A stretch of 46,429 nucleotides of DNA from an uncultured Bacilli bacterium (GTDB taxonomy: Bacteria; Bacillota_I; Bacilli_A; RF39; UBA660), in NCBI GenBank assembly GCA_910587065.1, contig CAJUMA010000009.1:1-46429 (forward strand), given 5' to 3'. This document shows, piece after piece, positions 25,500 to 34,389 of this stretch (its first letter is position 1; the number at the start of each line of letters is the position of its first letter). The notes under the pieces are model-generated. The model saw only the letters and a list, made by a program, of their open reading frames with translations, was not told where the DNA came from and did no database searches. A program made the translations under genes and the position numbers.

Positions 25500-26321
25500 A
25501 TGAAAAATATAAAATTCTATAGAAATGTATGTGCACTTGCCTTAACTACATCACTTACCTTATCTGGATGTGGTGAATCTACTTATATACCAACAACGGC
25601 AAATGAAACAAACACAATTGATACAAACAGAGATGGAGAAACAACTATTCCTTCTAAAATACTTCCAGTTAAAAGAGAAAATTTTAAATTAGAAGTAAGT
25701 TATACAATCGCTCCTCCTGAGGGAGTTGATCCTGCTGAGTTTAAATGGCGTGTAACTAATGATAAAAACTTAAATATTGAAGCGCATACAGTTGATTTGC
25801 CTGAAGGATACAAAGTATGGATTGATAATGTTCATATTGATACATTTGTTGAATCAACTAATCCATATTTTAATGGTATTTTACAAGATTCAATGGATGA
25901 TCGTGTTCATACTTCCTTAATAATGGGTTTCCCAATAGATAACGATACTTATTATTCTTCATCTAACTTAATCTCTGGCCAAGATAAGGATTTTATTCAA
26001 GGTACATTCTGGGCATATGAGGGAACAGGTTCTGGAGATATAAAACAACAAAGATATGTTGATGCCGATTATCTAAAAAAGGGAGTATACTCAAATAAAA
26101 TAGGTTTAGTTTATGGTTTACTTATTCAAGGACCAAATGATCCTGAACCATATGGAATGGATGTTACTGATGAAGTACATGTTTTAGTTTATAATTGCAT
26201 AGAAAAATATGATGAAGTGAAAGGCGTTATAAATGTTTATACTTTTGATTCTAATGGAAATGAAGTACTTGTCGAAAGTTATGCTTATGAAAAGCCTAAG
26301 ACTCGTAAATTAAGCGAATAG
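25500..26321 (+). CDS. Lipoprotein of unknown function
   Basis: A 273-residue protein with a lipoprotein signal: basic start, hydrophobic core (ALALTTSLTL) and lipobox LSGC, so it should be anchored to the outer face of the membrane after Lgt/Lsp processing. The mature part starts with a Thr/Asn-rich linker, then a beta-rich domain (LEVSYTIAPPEGVDPAEFKW onward). No family is recognised. The start is uncertain: an in-frame ATG lies at 25488 and neither has a good ribosome site; GAGTG favours 25500. Confidence 0.7.
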   Translation: MKNIKFYRNVCALALTTSLTLSGCGESTYIPTTANETNTIDTNRDGETTIPSKILPVKRENFKLEVSYTIAPPEGVDPAEFKWRVTNDKNLNIEAHTVDLPEGYKVWIDNVHIDTFVESTNPYFNGILQDSMDDRVHTSLIMGFPIDNDTYYSSSNLISGQDKDFIQGTFWAYEGTGSGDIKQQRYVDADYLKKGVYSNKIGLVYGLLIQGPNDPEPYGMDVTDEVHVLVYNCIEKYDEVKGVINVYTFDSNGNEVLVESYAYEKPKTRKLSE

Positions 26322-26343
26322 ATTATTTAATAGAAACTTGATT

Positions 26344-26389
26344 TAAAGATATTTATGTAAATAATTATTTACTTTAAGTATCTTTTTTC
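26344..26389 (+). terminator. Terminator after the lipoprotein gene
   Basis: AAAGATA and TATCTTT enclose the perfect palindrome GTAAATAATTATTTAC; six T follow. Confidence 0.7.
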
Positions 26390-26427
26390 TTTTTAGTTTT
26401 GTATAATATATTTGAAGGTGATTATTC

Positions 26428-26766
26428 ATGACTATTGATAAAATAAAAGATCAGTTACTTTCCGCAGGTAAGTATGTATCTGAAAATGCAACACTTGCTA
26501 CAAGTAAAGCTAATTTAAAACTTACTTTAAAAACTAAGACTGATGCTTTAAATAACTTATATGCTGAAGTTGGTAGAGAACACTTTAATTCTTTATCTAA
26601 AAAAGAACAAAAAGAGTATAAAGCAATAATGGACCTTGAAGAAGAAATAAGTAAGATAAATAGTGATTTAGATTTGATTAATGAAACTAAAGTTTGTTCT
26701 AAATGTGGAACTAAAGTTACAAAAAGTATAACATACTGTCCTGAATGTGGAAGTAAAGTAAATTAG
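26428..26766 (+). CDS. Zinc-ribbon protein with coiled coil
   Basis: A 112-residue cytosolic protein. Residues 1-90 are helical and probably coiled coil; the C-terminus has a four-Cys zinc ribbon, CSKCG and CPECG, about 15 residues apart. GAAGGTG precedes the ATG. It is a small monocistronic gene between two terminators. Such ribbon tails usually bind protein or nucleic acid; no specific role can be given. Confidence 0.7.
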   Translation: MTIDKIKDQLLSAGKYVSENATLATSKANLKLTLKTKTDALNNLYAEVGREHFNSLSKKEQKEYKAIMDLEEEISKINSDLDLINETKVCSKCGTKVTKSITYCPECGSKVN

Positions 26767-26790
26767 AAAGTGATTGTTACTTTCTTTTTT
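26766..26790 (+). terminator. Terminator after the zinc-ribbon gene
   Basis: GAAAGT/ACTTTC stem, 7-base loop, T6. It starts at the last base of the stop codon. Confidence 0.7.
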
Positions 26791-26819
26791 CTTTGATAAA
26801 ATTATCATAGGTGACTAGC

Positions 26820-27620
26820 ATGGATGATGATAGATTTAAATTAGATAAAATTAATATTTTATTAATAATTGTAGATGTAATAATTTTTATACTTGTAATA
26901 GTTTCTATTATTCTTTTAGTTGATTCTTTTAAAAATGAAAGTGGATTACCAGAGCTTACTGTTACTAGAATGAGAACTAGCACAAGTGTTTTAAGAACAA
27001 CTACTGAATATATTCCACCTACAACTACAACAACTACTAGAAGAAATTTAGTATCTCCTTATTATGATGTTAATGTTGATTCATTACTTACTGAGGAACT
27101 CCTTACAAAAGAAAGTGTAAGTAATGAAGAAGCCTTAATTATTATGAAAGAATTATTTACAACAGTTGATAAAATTTTTAATATAAGTGATAATAGTTTA
27201 CTTGATATAGAAACAACTCTTGATTATGCTAAAGATGGTGAAAAAGACGTTATAACATATGAAGATAAAAAATATGGTATAATTTATAATTCTGATGCTT
27301 TATTAAAAAAATGTTTTTCTAACTATTTTTTGATAAATGAAATTGGTAAATATAGATATAATCAAAAAAGGTTATTTATAAAAAGAAATGATAATTATTA
27401 TCGTTTAGAAAGTGATAAAAAAGATGTATCACTAGAAATAGGTGAGTTTACTATCATGAATAATGGCTATGGTACTATTAACGCTAATATGCGTTACTAT
27501 AAGAGTAATTATAAAGAGATGGGATATTCATCTCCTGTGTATCAATTAATGCCATTTAAAGCAACTTATGAACGTGGTAGATGGAGAATATCGGAAATAA
27601 GTTATCCCTTAACAGATTAG
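26820..27620 (+). CDS. Membrane-anchored extracellular protein with Thr-rich linker
   Basis: A 266-residue protein: short acidic start, one membrane helix at about residues 12-37 (INILLIIVDVIIFILVIVSI), a Thr-rich linker around TTTEYIPPTTTTTT, then a folded domain of about 190 residues, presumably outside the cell. No family is recognised. AGGTGA lies six bases before the ATG at 26820. It forms a two-gene operon with the next gene, 10 bp apart. Thr-rich linkers also occur in the LCP protein on the other strand, suggesting a shared wall-spanning design. Confidence 0.65.
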   Translation: MDDDRFKLDKINILLIIVDVIIFILVIVSIILLVDSFKNESGLPELTVTRMRTSTSVLRTTTEYIPPTTTTTTRRNLVSPYYDVNVDSLLTEELLTKESVSNEEALIIMKELFTTVDKIFNISDNSLLDIETTLDYAKDGEKDVITYEDKKYGIIYNSDALLKKCFSNYFLINEIGKYRYNQKRLFIKRNDNYYRLESDKKDVSLEIGEFTIMNNGYGTINANMRYYKSNYKEMGYSSPVYQLMPFKATYERGRWRISEISYPLTD

Positions 27621-27630
27621 AGGTGTTATA

Positions 27631-27999
27631 ATGATTACTAATAAAAAGTTAAATGTCATATTAATTGGTATCGGTGTTGTACTTTTAATAATTTTATTTA
27701 ATGTATTTTATATTTATAGAAGAAATGAAGCATCCAAGATTAATTTTAGTGTGTCAAGTTTAAATGATACAACATGGGCAAATGAAAATGTACGACTTTC
27801 ATTTAAAAACAAGAATTTAGTATTTAAGATTAATGATGAAGAAGTTATTAATTCGGAATATCAACTTAATAATAGAACAGGGAAGTTTACTTTAGATGAT
27901 GATATAGAGTTTTATTTAAGAAGTATAAATGAGTATTCTATAATAGTATGGTATAAAGAAGCAGAATATAATTTAGAAAAAGAAGAGATTGCTAGATAA
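27631..27999 (+). CDS. Small membrane-anchored protein
   Basis: A 122-residue protein with one N-terminal membrane helix (LNVILIGIGVVLLIILFNVFYI) and an extracytoplasmic beta-rich domain (TTWANENVRLSFKNKNLVFK onward) resembling small lipocalin-like modules of unknown function. AGAGGTG precedes the ATG. It is the second gene of an operon with the Thr-linker protein, which suggests the two may interact. Confidence 0.65.
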   Translation: MITNKKLNVILIGIGVVLLIILFNVFYIYRRNEASKINFSVSSLNDTTWANENVRLSFKNKNLVFKINDEEVINSEYQLNNRTGKFTLDDDIEFYLRSINEYSIIVWYKEAEYNLEKEEIAR

Positions 28000-28020
28000 G
28001 CAATTTTTTTATTTGCATAG

Positions 28021-28047
28021 AAAAACAGAAGAGTTATTATTCTTCTG
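28021..28047 (-). terminator. Terminator of the LCP gene
   Basis: On the minus strand, a CAGAAGA/TCTTCTG stem is followed by five T; it overlaps the last codons of the LCP gene. Confidence 0.65.
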
Positions 28048-29998
28048 CTTCAGCTTCTTTAGTTGTTGATGTTGTATTTTCATCTTCTCCTTCAGTTGGT
28101 CCTGGAATTGTTGTTGTTGTTGTTGTTGTGTTATCACTTTCACTTGGAATATGTGTAGTAGTTATGACATGACTACTTGATTTTTTTATTACATCTACAG
28201 TTATAGTTGATACATCTTTTACGAGCTTTCCTCTAGCTACACTTTGAGATGTTACTGTATCATTCTCAAGTGTTTCATCATATCCAGTTGCACCTTCTGT
28301 AATTGAGTTAACATAAACTGTTATATTTCTTGCTTCACACCAACTTTTTACATATTGGATACTTTGTCCTTTAAAGTTAGGAATTGTTTCATTTCTTTGA
28401 ACTGTATAATATTTTTTACCAATTATAGTTTGTTTATATTCATCATTAACTGAAAAATTAAATGTTTTTATTGGTGTTGGCTTTTTTGTCTCTAATGTAA
28501 TTTTTAAAGCATCCTTTATCTCTTCTAGTGATTGAGGATAATATTGGAATGTATAAACATTACTTCTTAAATTATTAACATACATTGTTAAATCATACCC
28601 TGTTAAATATGTTTTTTGGATATTTATTAAAGAACCTTTATTAGCACCGAATATTACAGATTTACCAACATTATAAAGATTCATCATTTCTTTTGTAGTC
28701 ATATTTGTATCCATATTTTTTGATACAGCATCAAGTACGGAATAGAAATCATTAATATTTTTTAAATTCTTAGCTGAGTTTGCAATTCCTTCAACAACTA
28801 ATTGTTGATGTTCAACTCTTTGGAAGTCACCAGCCGGTAATGTTTTACGATGTCTTGCAAATGCTAAGGCTTTTTCACCATCCATATGTTGTGGACCAGA
28901 CTCAATACATTGTAAGACATTAGCAGCATGACTTCTATTAGAGTCTTGTTCACAGAACTTTATTCCGTTTGGTACAGTTACATCAATACCTCCTAAAGTA
29001 TTAACTAAATCAACTACACCTTTAAAGTTAATTTTAACATAATAATCTATTTTAATATCAACAAGATTCTCTACAGTATTAATTACACATTTTGTTCCGT
29101 AAGCGGCAGATGAATTTATTTTACTAGAGTCTCCATTTAAACAAGCAATTGGCACATAAGTATCTCTTGGAATTGAAAATACAGTTGCATTTAAAGTATG
29201 AGGATTAAAAGTGATAAGCATTAAAGTATCTCCATTGAAAGCAGCATTGGCATTTAAACCATCAGATGCTGAATCAACTCCCATTAAAAGTATTGTAAAG
29301 GGATTTTCAACACTTCCAGATGATTCAATATAGTCTTGATTTTTCATCTCTTTGGAATAATCATATAATACTTTAACATCAGTTCCAATGTTTTGATAGT
29401 TATCGTAAGTTTGATACATAGTTACATAATTGGAAGTTATAAATATTCCTTTTAATGTTCCATCGTATAACTTTTCAAGAAGTTCAAAATAAGTGTCATA
29501 TTTTTCTACTTTAACATTTAATTTTTCTTTGTTAATTAGTTCGTATGCTAACACATTACCTTCAATGTCAGTTTCATTGTTAATAATTCCAACATTAAAT
29601 GATTCATCATTTATAAATTCAGTTCCATTTAAGGATATTAAGTTAGTTGTATAAACAACTGTTTCTTTATTCATAGAAGCTAGTAAGACATAAATTCTAT
29701 TGATTGCGAGTGAACCTATAATGGAAAAACTTGAAATAATAAGAACAATAAAAGATGAAACTATTACGGTTTTATGTTTTTTTGTTAAAAGTAATAAAAG
29801 ATCAAAGAATGCGTATAATAAAAATAATAATCCAGTAAAGGTAAGCACAATTATTCTTAAAGTAGTTTCAATATTATTTAATAATAATAATGATTTAAAC
29901 AAATATACGTAACTACATAGGAATAAAATAAGCACAAAAATATAGATTAAACGAATACTCAATTTTGTTTTATTAAATTTCTTCAATAGGACCTTCAT
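28037..29998 (-). CDS. LytR-CpsA-Psr (LCP) family wall glycopolymer ligase with PASTA domain
   Basis: A 653-residue protein that should attach teichoic-acid-like or capsular polymers to peptidoglycan. Three N-terminal membrane helices (residues about 13-110) are followed by an accessory extracellular domain and the LCP catalytic domain: LLMGVDS, NGDTLMLITFNPHT, SIPRDTYVPI, LVNTLGGIDVTVP, LAFARHRK and the arginine-rich DFQRVEHQQLV. A single PASTA domain (NETIPNFKGQSIQYVKSWCE) then precedes a Thr-rich, acidic tail. GGGAG lies eight bases before the ATG at 29998; the GTG at 30007 is inside the ribosome site. It is divergent from the thioredoxin-like gene. Confidence 0.9.
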   Translation of the reverse strand: MKVLLKKFNKTKLSIRLIYIFVLILFLCSYVYLFKSLLLLNNIETTLRIIVLTFTGLLFLLYAFFDLLLLLTKKHKTVIVSSFIVLIISSFSIIGSLAINRIYVLLASMNKETVVYTTNLISLNGTEFINDESFNVGIINNETDIEGNVLAYELINKEKLNVKVEKYDTYFELLEKLYDGTLKGIFITSNYVTMYQTYDNYQNIGTDVKVLYDYSKEMKNQDYIESSGSVENPFTILLMGVDSASDGLNANAAFNGDTLMLITFNPHTLNATVFSIPRDTYVPIACLNGDSSKINSSAAYGTKCVINTVENLVDIKIDYYVKINFKGVVDLVNTLGGIDVTVPNGIKFCEQDSNRSHAANVLQCIESGPQHMDGEKALAFARHRKTLPAGDFQRVEHQQLVVEGIANSAKNLKNINDFYSVLDAVSKNMDTNMTTKEMMNLYNVGKSVIFGANKGSLINIQKTYLTGYDLTMYVNNLRSNVYTFQYYPQSLEEIKDALKITLETKKPTPIKTFNFSVNDEYKQTIIGKKYYTVQRNETIPNFKGQSIQYVKSWCEARNITVYVNSITEGATGYDETLENDTVTSQSVARGKLVKDVSTITVDVIKKSSSHVITTTHIPSESDNTTTTTTTIPGPTEGEDENTTSTTKEAEAEE

Positions 29999-30082
29999 AA
30001 TTGCCACTCCCTATTTTATGATTATACTACAAGAGAGTAAAAACTACAATTAATTTTGAGTATTTATTTTTATTAATTATTT

Positions 30083-30091
30083 TGATATAAT
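30083..30091 (+). promoter_or_regulatory. Extended -10 promoter of the thioredoxin-like gene
   Basis: TGATATAAT, 24 bases before the ATG at 30115; no clear -35. Confidence 0.55.
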
Positions 30092-30114
30092 TGTTCTAGA
30101 AGTGAGGCAAATTT

Positions 30115-30885
30115 ATGAACAAGAAGAGAAAAACTGCAACTGCGATTGCCGTAGTGTTATTTATGTTAGTGGCACTAGAAATAGTTTATATTTTTAGTGA
30201 ATTATATACAGAAAGTGACATACCAGATAATCAAACTGTAACTGATTCGATTAAATTTAAAGAAGAGTATGAAGCTTTAAATGGTACAAAAAATTCTAAT
30301 GGTCAACAAATAAGATCTATTTTAATTGATGAAGATAATCCTTTAATTTATGCAGAAGCAAAAGATATTGTTAGTATGATTGAAAATAAAGAAAGCTTCA
30401 TAGTTTATTTTGGTTTTGCTAACTGTCCATGGTGTCGAAGTGTTATTCCTTCATTAATCACATCTGCTAAAGAGAATAATGTTACTAAAATTTATTATGT
30501 TGATGTATTAAGTATACGTGATAAATATGAATTGAATGATAAAAATAAAGCAGTTAGAACAACTGAAGGTACAGAAGATTACTATAAGTTATTAAGTTTA
30601 TTGGATTCTGTTTTAGATGAGTACACTCCTTTAACTTATAAAGATAAAAAGAATAAGATAAAGAAGGTTAAGATTAATGAAAAAAGAATATATGCACCAA
30701 ATGTTATTGCAGTTAAAAATGGTGAAGCAAAACTAAATGAAAGTGGCATTATAGATGCTTTAGATGATGCTTATATGGAATTAACTGATGAAATGAAATG
30801 TGAGATGAAGGAAAGGTTTAGATGCTTATTTGATGTCTTAAAAGAAGATAATCAAGTATGCGAGATAGATTCCCAAAAATGTTAA
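30115..30885 (+). CDS. Membrane-anchored thioredoxin-like protein (CPWC)
   Basis: A 256-residue protein: an N-terminal membrane helix (TAIAVVLFMLVALEIVYIF) and an extracytoplasmic thioredoxin fold with the redox motif CPWC (about residues 104-107) after IVYFGFAN. The layout resembles bacteriocin-transport accessory proteins. The C-terminal tail has three more Cys (CEM, RCLF, CEIDSQKC), which may form a disulfide. It probably reduces or forms disulfides in exported proteins. GAGG precedes the ATG. Monocistronic; it ends in a bidirectional terminator. Confidence 0.75.
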   Translation: MNKKRKTATAIAVVLFMLVALEIVYIFSELYTESDIPDNQTVTDSIKFKEEYEALNGTKNSNGQQIRSILIDEDNPLIYAEAKDIVSMIENKESFIVYFGFANCPWCRSVIPSLITSAKENNVTKIYYVDVLSIRDKYELNDKNKAVRTTEGTEDYYKLLSLLDSVLDEYTPLTYKDKKNKIKKVKINEKRIYAPNVIAVKNGEAKLNESGIIDALDDAYMELTDEMKCEMKERFRCLFDVLKEDNQVCEIDSQKC

Positions 30886-30889
30886 CATA

Positions 30890-30919
30890 AAAACGGAAGA
30901 TTATTTTTTCTTCCGTTTT
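30890..30919. terminator. Bidirectional terminator
   Basis: An 11-bp stem AAAACGGAAGA/TCTTCCGTTTT serves the thioredoxin-like gene (+) and the CmpB-type gene (-). Confidence 0.8.
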
Positions 30920-31641
30920 CCTTTTATTTTATTTTTCTTTTTTTCTTCTTTTAATTTATGTTTATCTTCTTCTAATTTGTTTTTTAGAATAGCTGTTCTA
31001 TTGAATACTTTCATATCAGGAAATGATTGAATTAATCTTCTATGTAGTATCGTTTTACTAAAAAGTATTTCTTTTACTCTTTTTGTTATTACTTCAGTTG
31101 AATCGCATCTAATTGAGTTTGATATATTTTTTAGAGTAATTATTATATTAAACGATAATATTATGTCTATAATTGTTAATACTGTTAATATAATAGCTAG
31201 ATTTTTTATTATATTAGGGTCAAGCGATTTAATTATGCTAAACATAAAAGGATTTAATATATACATCATAAATAGTGCTAAAAATCCAAAGGGAATCATT
31301 GTTTCTAAACATATTCTACCATTTATGTTATATTTATATTTTGTATAGTCCCACCATCTATTTTTGAAGACCTTTTCCATTAAATATGAAGTCGAATATT
31401 CAAGAATTGAGGCAATTACAATTGACATAAAATATAGAACAACAGGAGAATTTAAATATTTTGTTAAAAATATTATAACAAGAATTGAACCAATTCCATA
31501 TATTGGGCATATTGGTCCAGTTAAGAATCCACGATTTACAAATTTGTGTTTTTCAAATAAATAGGAGAATAGGACTTCTACTACCCAACCACCAAAAGAA
31601 TATAAAAAAAATATTAGTATTAATTGATAAATGTACTCCAT
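30901..31641 (-). CDS. Putative ABC-transporter type IV (CmpB family) membrane protein
   Basis: A 246-residue integral membrane protein of the ABC_trans_CmpB family (PF06541 type). Family signatures are the N-terminal FLYSFGGWVVEVLFS, the FVNRGFLTGPICPIYGIG segment and RWWDYTKYKYNINGRICLETMIPFG. It has about five membrane helices and a very basic C-terminal tail (KKKNKIKGKRKKK). The molecular role of the family is not established, and no ATPase gene is adjacent. It is transcribed alone, divergent from the small exported protein. Confidence 0.85.
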   Translation of the reverse strand: MEYIYQLILIFFLYSFGGWVVEVLFSYLFEKHKFVNRGFLTGPICPIYGIGSILVIIFLTKYLNSPVVLYFMSIVIASILEYSTSYLMEKVFKNRWWDYTKYKYNINGRICLETMIPFGFLALFMMYILNPFMFSIIKSLDPNIIKNLAIILTVLTIIDIILSFNIIITLKNISNSIRCDSTEVITKRVKEILFSKTILHRRLIQSFPDMKVFNRTAILKNKLEEDKHKLKEEKKKNKIKGKRKKK

Positions 31642-31732
31642 ATAACCACCTCATTCATTATAACATGCTTAATACATTTTATAGTATTTTTTTTGATTTA
31701 TGCTAAGTAGTTCTATAATTTTAAATTTAGTT

Positions 31733-31741
31733 ATGCTATAA
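31733..31741 (+). promoter_or_regulatory. Extended -10 promoter of the small exported protein gene
   Basis: TGCTATAAT, 25 bases before the ATG at 31766. Confidence 0.55.
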
Positions 31742-31765
31742 TTTTATTAGAGATGGGGCTTATTT

Positions 31766-32242
31766 ATGAAGTTTATTAAAGAATTTATTAAAAAACCACG
31801 AAACGTATATTTTAGTATTATTTTAATGCTTACTCTTGTTACAGGGTTAGTATCTATATCATTTTCTTATTATATAGATGAATCAAGTACGGAAGGAACA
31901 TTGAAGTTTGATGTGATTGATAATAGAATTCAATCACCAGACCTAGTAGATAAGAATGTGTCACTTGCTCCTCATGAGACTAAAGAAATAGATGTTTATG
32001 TTATGAGTAATAATAATTTTGATACAGATTTTTTTCTTATTTATAAAACAGAAAATGATGTTAAAGTTTATAGTGACAAAGAAATAAGTAAAACAATTAC
32101 CGCTAAGGAAGTGCAAAATTATCATCTTATAATATCTAACTACAGTGATGTCGCAGCTAGTTTGGAGTTAGATTTAGTTTCTTATAATAAAGGTGGTATG
32201 CCAGAATCTATAAATGATAAAGTGGTAGAGGTTTTAGAGTAA
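31766..32242 (+). CDS. Small exported or membrane-anchored protein
   Basis: A 158-residue protein with a basic start (KFIKEFIKKPRN), one long hydrophobic segment (VYFSIILMLTLVTGLVSISF) and an extracytoplasmic beta-sandwich-like domain. The segment may be an anchor or an uncleaved signal peptide. No family is recognised. GATGGGG lies ahead of the ATG. Monocistronic, convergent with the next gene. Confidence 0.6.
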   Translation: MKFIKEFIKKPRNVYFSIILMLTLVTGLVSISFSYYIDESSTEGTLKFDVIDNRIQSPDLVDKNVSLAPHETKEIDVYVMSNNNFDTDFFLIYKTENDVKVYSDKEISKTITAKEVQNYHLIISNYSDVAASLELDLVSYNKGGMPESINDKVVEVLE

Positions 32243-32245
32243 TTT

Positions 32246-32275
32246 AAAAGGTTCTTTTATCTAGAACCTTTTTTT
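32246..32275. terminator. Bidirectional terminator
   Basis: A 10-bp stem AAAAGGTTCT/AGAACCTTTT lies between convergent genes and overlaps the end of the minus-strand gene. Confidence 0.8.
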
Positions 32276-33219
32276 CTTGGATAATGTTTTTCTTTTATTA
32301 TTTCTTTAGCATCTTTAAACATACTGTTAAGACAATCATTTACTAAACTATAGAATGAATCACCTTCATGAATATACTCGTTTGTAGACCTCTCTATTTC
32401 TTCTATGAATGATAAATCTTTTAAAGAAATGAGACGAGCCTTATTTAAAGCCAACATACGATATATCTTTTTTGCATAATAGGGAAAAATTAGATTATTC
32501 ATATCTCCAAGAGTACGAATGTCATCTTCCAGTCCACTTTTTAAACTATGCTTTACAAGAGCATTTATTTCTGATTCGGAGTACCCCTCAGTTACAGGAA
32601 AAGAGGAAGACATATCTATAGTAGGAAGTGCTATATGACCAAATAACCAGTAATTTTCTTCATATTTTGGGGTTGTACATATAATTATATATTTAACGTA
32701 TCTTAAATAAGATTTTACATCTTCATCATCAATTTCAGTTATGTATTTTTCAAGCATTTGAATAAAATTAGTATTTACAGAGGTATAGAAGTTCTCTTGA
32801 TATTTTTTATTTTGCATATTAATTTTTTGTGTTTCATTAATAATCTGTGAAAAAAAATCAGTATGAAGAGTTTCTTTTTCATGAAAGTCATTATAAAGAA
32901 ATGTAACTAAACAATCTAAATAATTGTGTTTACGAAGTAGAGAAAGTAAATCTTCTTCTCCATTTATTAAAGCATCTATTTGCTCCATATTAATATCTAT
33001 TTTTGCACGTAATTTAGCAGCACTGGCACTGTCTAATGGCATTTCTAAAAAGCACTTTTTTTCTAATCTTAAAGCAGTTGGAAGAAGATATAATAATTCT
33101 TCATATTCTTTATCATAGTTATGTTGCTCTTCATGTTCGATTATTTTTAAATATATTTTAGAGATACTTTCTGATAAGGAACTCCATTCTTCAAACTTAC
33201 TTTCTAATACTTTGTCCAT
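32257..33219 (-). CDS. Hypothetical cytosolic helical protein
   Basis: A 320-residue, almost entirely helical protein with no signal peptide, no membrane segment and no catalytic motif I recognise. It begins MDKVLESKFEEWSSLSESIS and ends in a basic tail (HYPRKKGSR). GGGGAG precedes the start. It is divergent from the GT2 gene. Function unknown. Confidence 0.65.
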   Translation of the reverse strand: MDKVLESKFEEWSSLSESISKIYLKIIEHEEQHNYDKEYEELLYLLPTALRLEKKCFLEMPLDSASAAKLRAKIDINMEQIDALINGEEDLLSLLRKHNYLDCLVTFLYNDFHEKETLHTDFFSQIINETQKINMQNKKYQENFYTSVNTNFIQMLEKYITEIDDEDVKSYLRYVKYIIICTTPKYEENYWLFGHIALPTIDMSSSFPVTEGYSESEINALVKHSLKSGLEDDIRTLGDMNNLIFPYYAKKIYRMLALNKARLISLKDLSFIEEIERSTNEYIHEGDSFYSLVNDCLNSMFKDAKEIIKEKHYPRKKGSR

Positions 33220-33276
33220 AGTTACTCCCCTTACTTGGCTTAGTATTTTATCATACTAGCATAAATATTGCAAAAG

Positions 33277-33285
33277 TGTTATAAT
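33277..33285 (+). promoter_or_regulatory. Extended -10 promoter of the GT2 gene
   Basis: TGTTATAAT, 32 bases before the ATG at 33317, no -35 match. Confidence 0.55.
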
Positions 33286-33316
33286 TACAGTAATGATTTA
33301 ATAGAAGAGGTATATT

Positions 33317-34318
33317 ATGAAGTATATATCATTTGTGGTTCCGTGTTATAATTCGGAAGATTATATGGAAAAATGCATTGATTCTTTACTTGTTGGAAAA
33401 GATGATGTAGAAATAATTATTGTTGATGATGGTTCCTCCGATAAAACGGGGAAAATTGCGGATAGTTATCAAAAAAAATATCCTAGTATTGTAAAAGCTA
33501 TTCACCAAGAAAATGGTGGCCATGGAGCGGGAATTAATACAGGACTTAAGCATGCCAAGGGTAAGTATTTTAAAGTGGTTGACAGTGATGATTGGGTAGA
33601 TGAGCATGCTTATTTAGAGTTACTTAAAAATATTAAGAATATAGATTCGGATTTAATTATTATGAATTATGTTTATTCATATGTAGATGGTAGACGTGAT
33701 CAAACAATTAATTTTTCTAATGTATTTAAAGATAGAGAAGAAATGACTTGGGATGAAATGGGAAGATGGAAGTTAACTCAATACCCTTCACTTCATTCAA
33801 TGATGTATAAAAAGTCTGTTTTGGATAAGTCGGATATTGATTTGCCTAAACATGTGTTTTACGAAGATAATTTATTTATTTATCTTCCACTTGTTAATAC
33901 CGAAACTATTTATTATATGAATTTAGATTTTTATAGATATTTTATAGGAAGACCAGATCAATCAGTGCAAACAGCTCAAATGATAAAAAGAAGTCATCAT
34001 CAAGTATTGGTTTCTAAAACTGTTTGCAATAGGTACGATTTAGACGATGTTAAAAGTAAAAAACTACGAAAACTTATGAAAAGAGAATGTAGTTTCTTAA
34101 TGTCAATTGGAACGATATTTTCAAGACTTTCTAAAACTCCAGAAGGAGAAAAACAGTATAAAGAACTTTGGTCTAGTGTAAAAGAAGGTAATCCTAAATT
34201 ATATAAATCGCTTAAGTTTTTTAGTATGGCTTTTTGGGTAAGCTTACCTGGGAGATTTGGTAGATTTATTGCATTAAAAGGTTTTGCTTTAGCGCATAAG
34301 TTGGTTAAGTTTAATTAA
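33317..34318 (+). CDS. Family 2 glycosyltransferase
   Basis: A 333-residue GT-A fold glycosyltransferase. It has the N-terminal SFVVPCYNSEDYMEKCIDSL, the nucleotide-binding IIIVDDGSSDKT and NGGHGAGINTGLKHAKGKY, and the metal-binding VDSDDW near residue 93. No strong membrane helix is present. It probably adds a sugar to a surface polymer, with donor and acceptor unknown. GAGG lies seven bases before the ATG. Monocistronic and closed by a terminator. Confidence 0.88.
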   Translation: MKYISFVVPCYNSEDYMEKCIDSLLVGKDDVEIIIVDDGSSDKTGKIADSYQKKYPSIVKAIHQENGGHGAGINTGLKHAKGKYFKVVDSDDWVDEHAYLELLKNIKNIDSDLIIMNYVYSYVDGRRDQTINFSNVFKDREEMTWDEMGRWKLTQYPSLHSMMYKKSVLDKSDIDLPKHVFYEDNLFIYLPLVNTETIYYMNLDFYRYFIGRPDQSVQTAQMIKRSHHQVLVSKTVCNRYDLDDVKSKKLRKLMKRECSFLMSIGTIFSRLSKTPEGEKQYKELWSSVKEGNPKLYKSLKFFSMAFWVSLPGRFGRFIALKGFALAHKLVKFN

Positions 34319-34340
34319 GAGGAAATATCCTCTTATTTTT
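34317..34340 (+). terminator. Terminator after the GT2 gene
   Basis: AAGAGGA/TCCTCTT stem with a short loop, then ATTTTT. Confidence 0.75.
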
Positions 34341-34343
34341 AAT

Positions 34344-34371
34344 TTGTTAATAACTATAAGTGTGATATAAT
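34344..34371 (+). promoter_or_regulatory. Promoter of the U32-lipoprotein-rdgB operon
   Basis: TTGTTA (34344-34349), 16-base spacer, TATAAT (34366-34371) with an extended TG. Confidence 0.65.
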
Positions 34372-34389
34372 ACATAAAAGGATGATTTT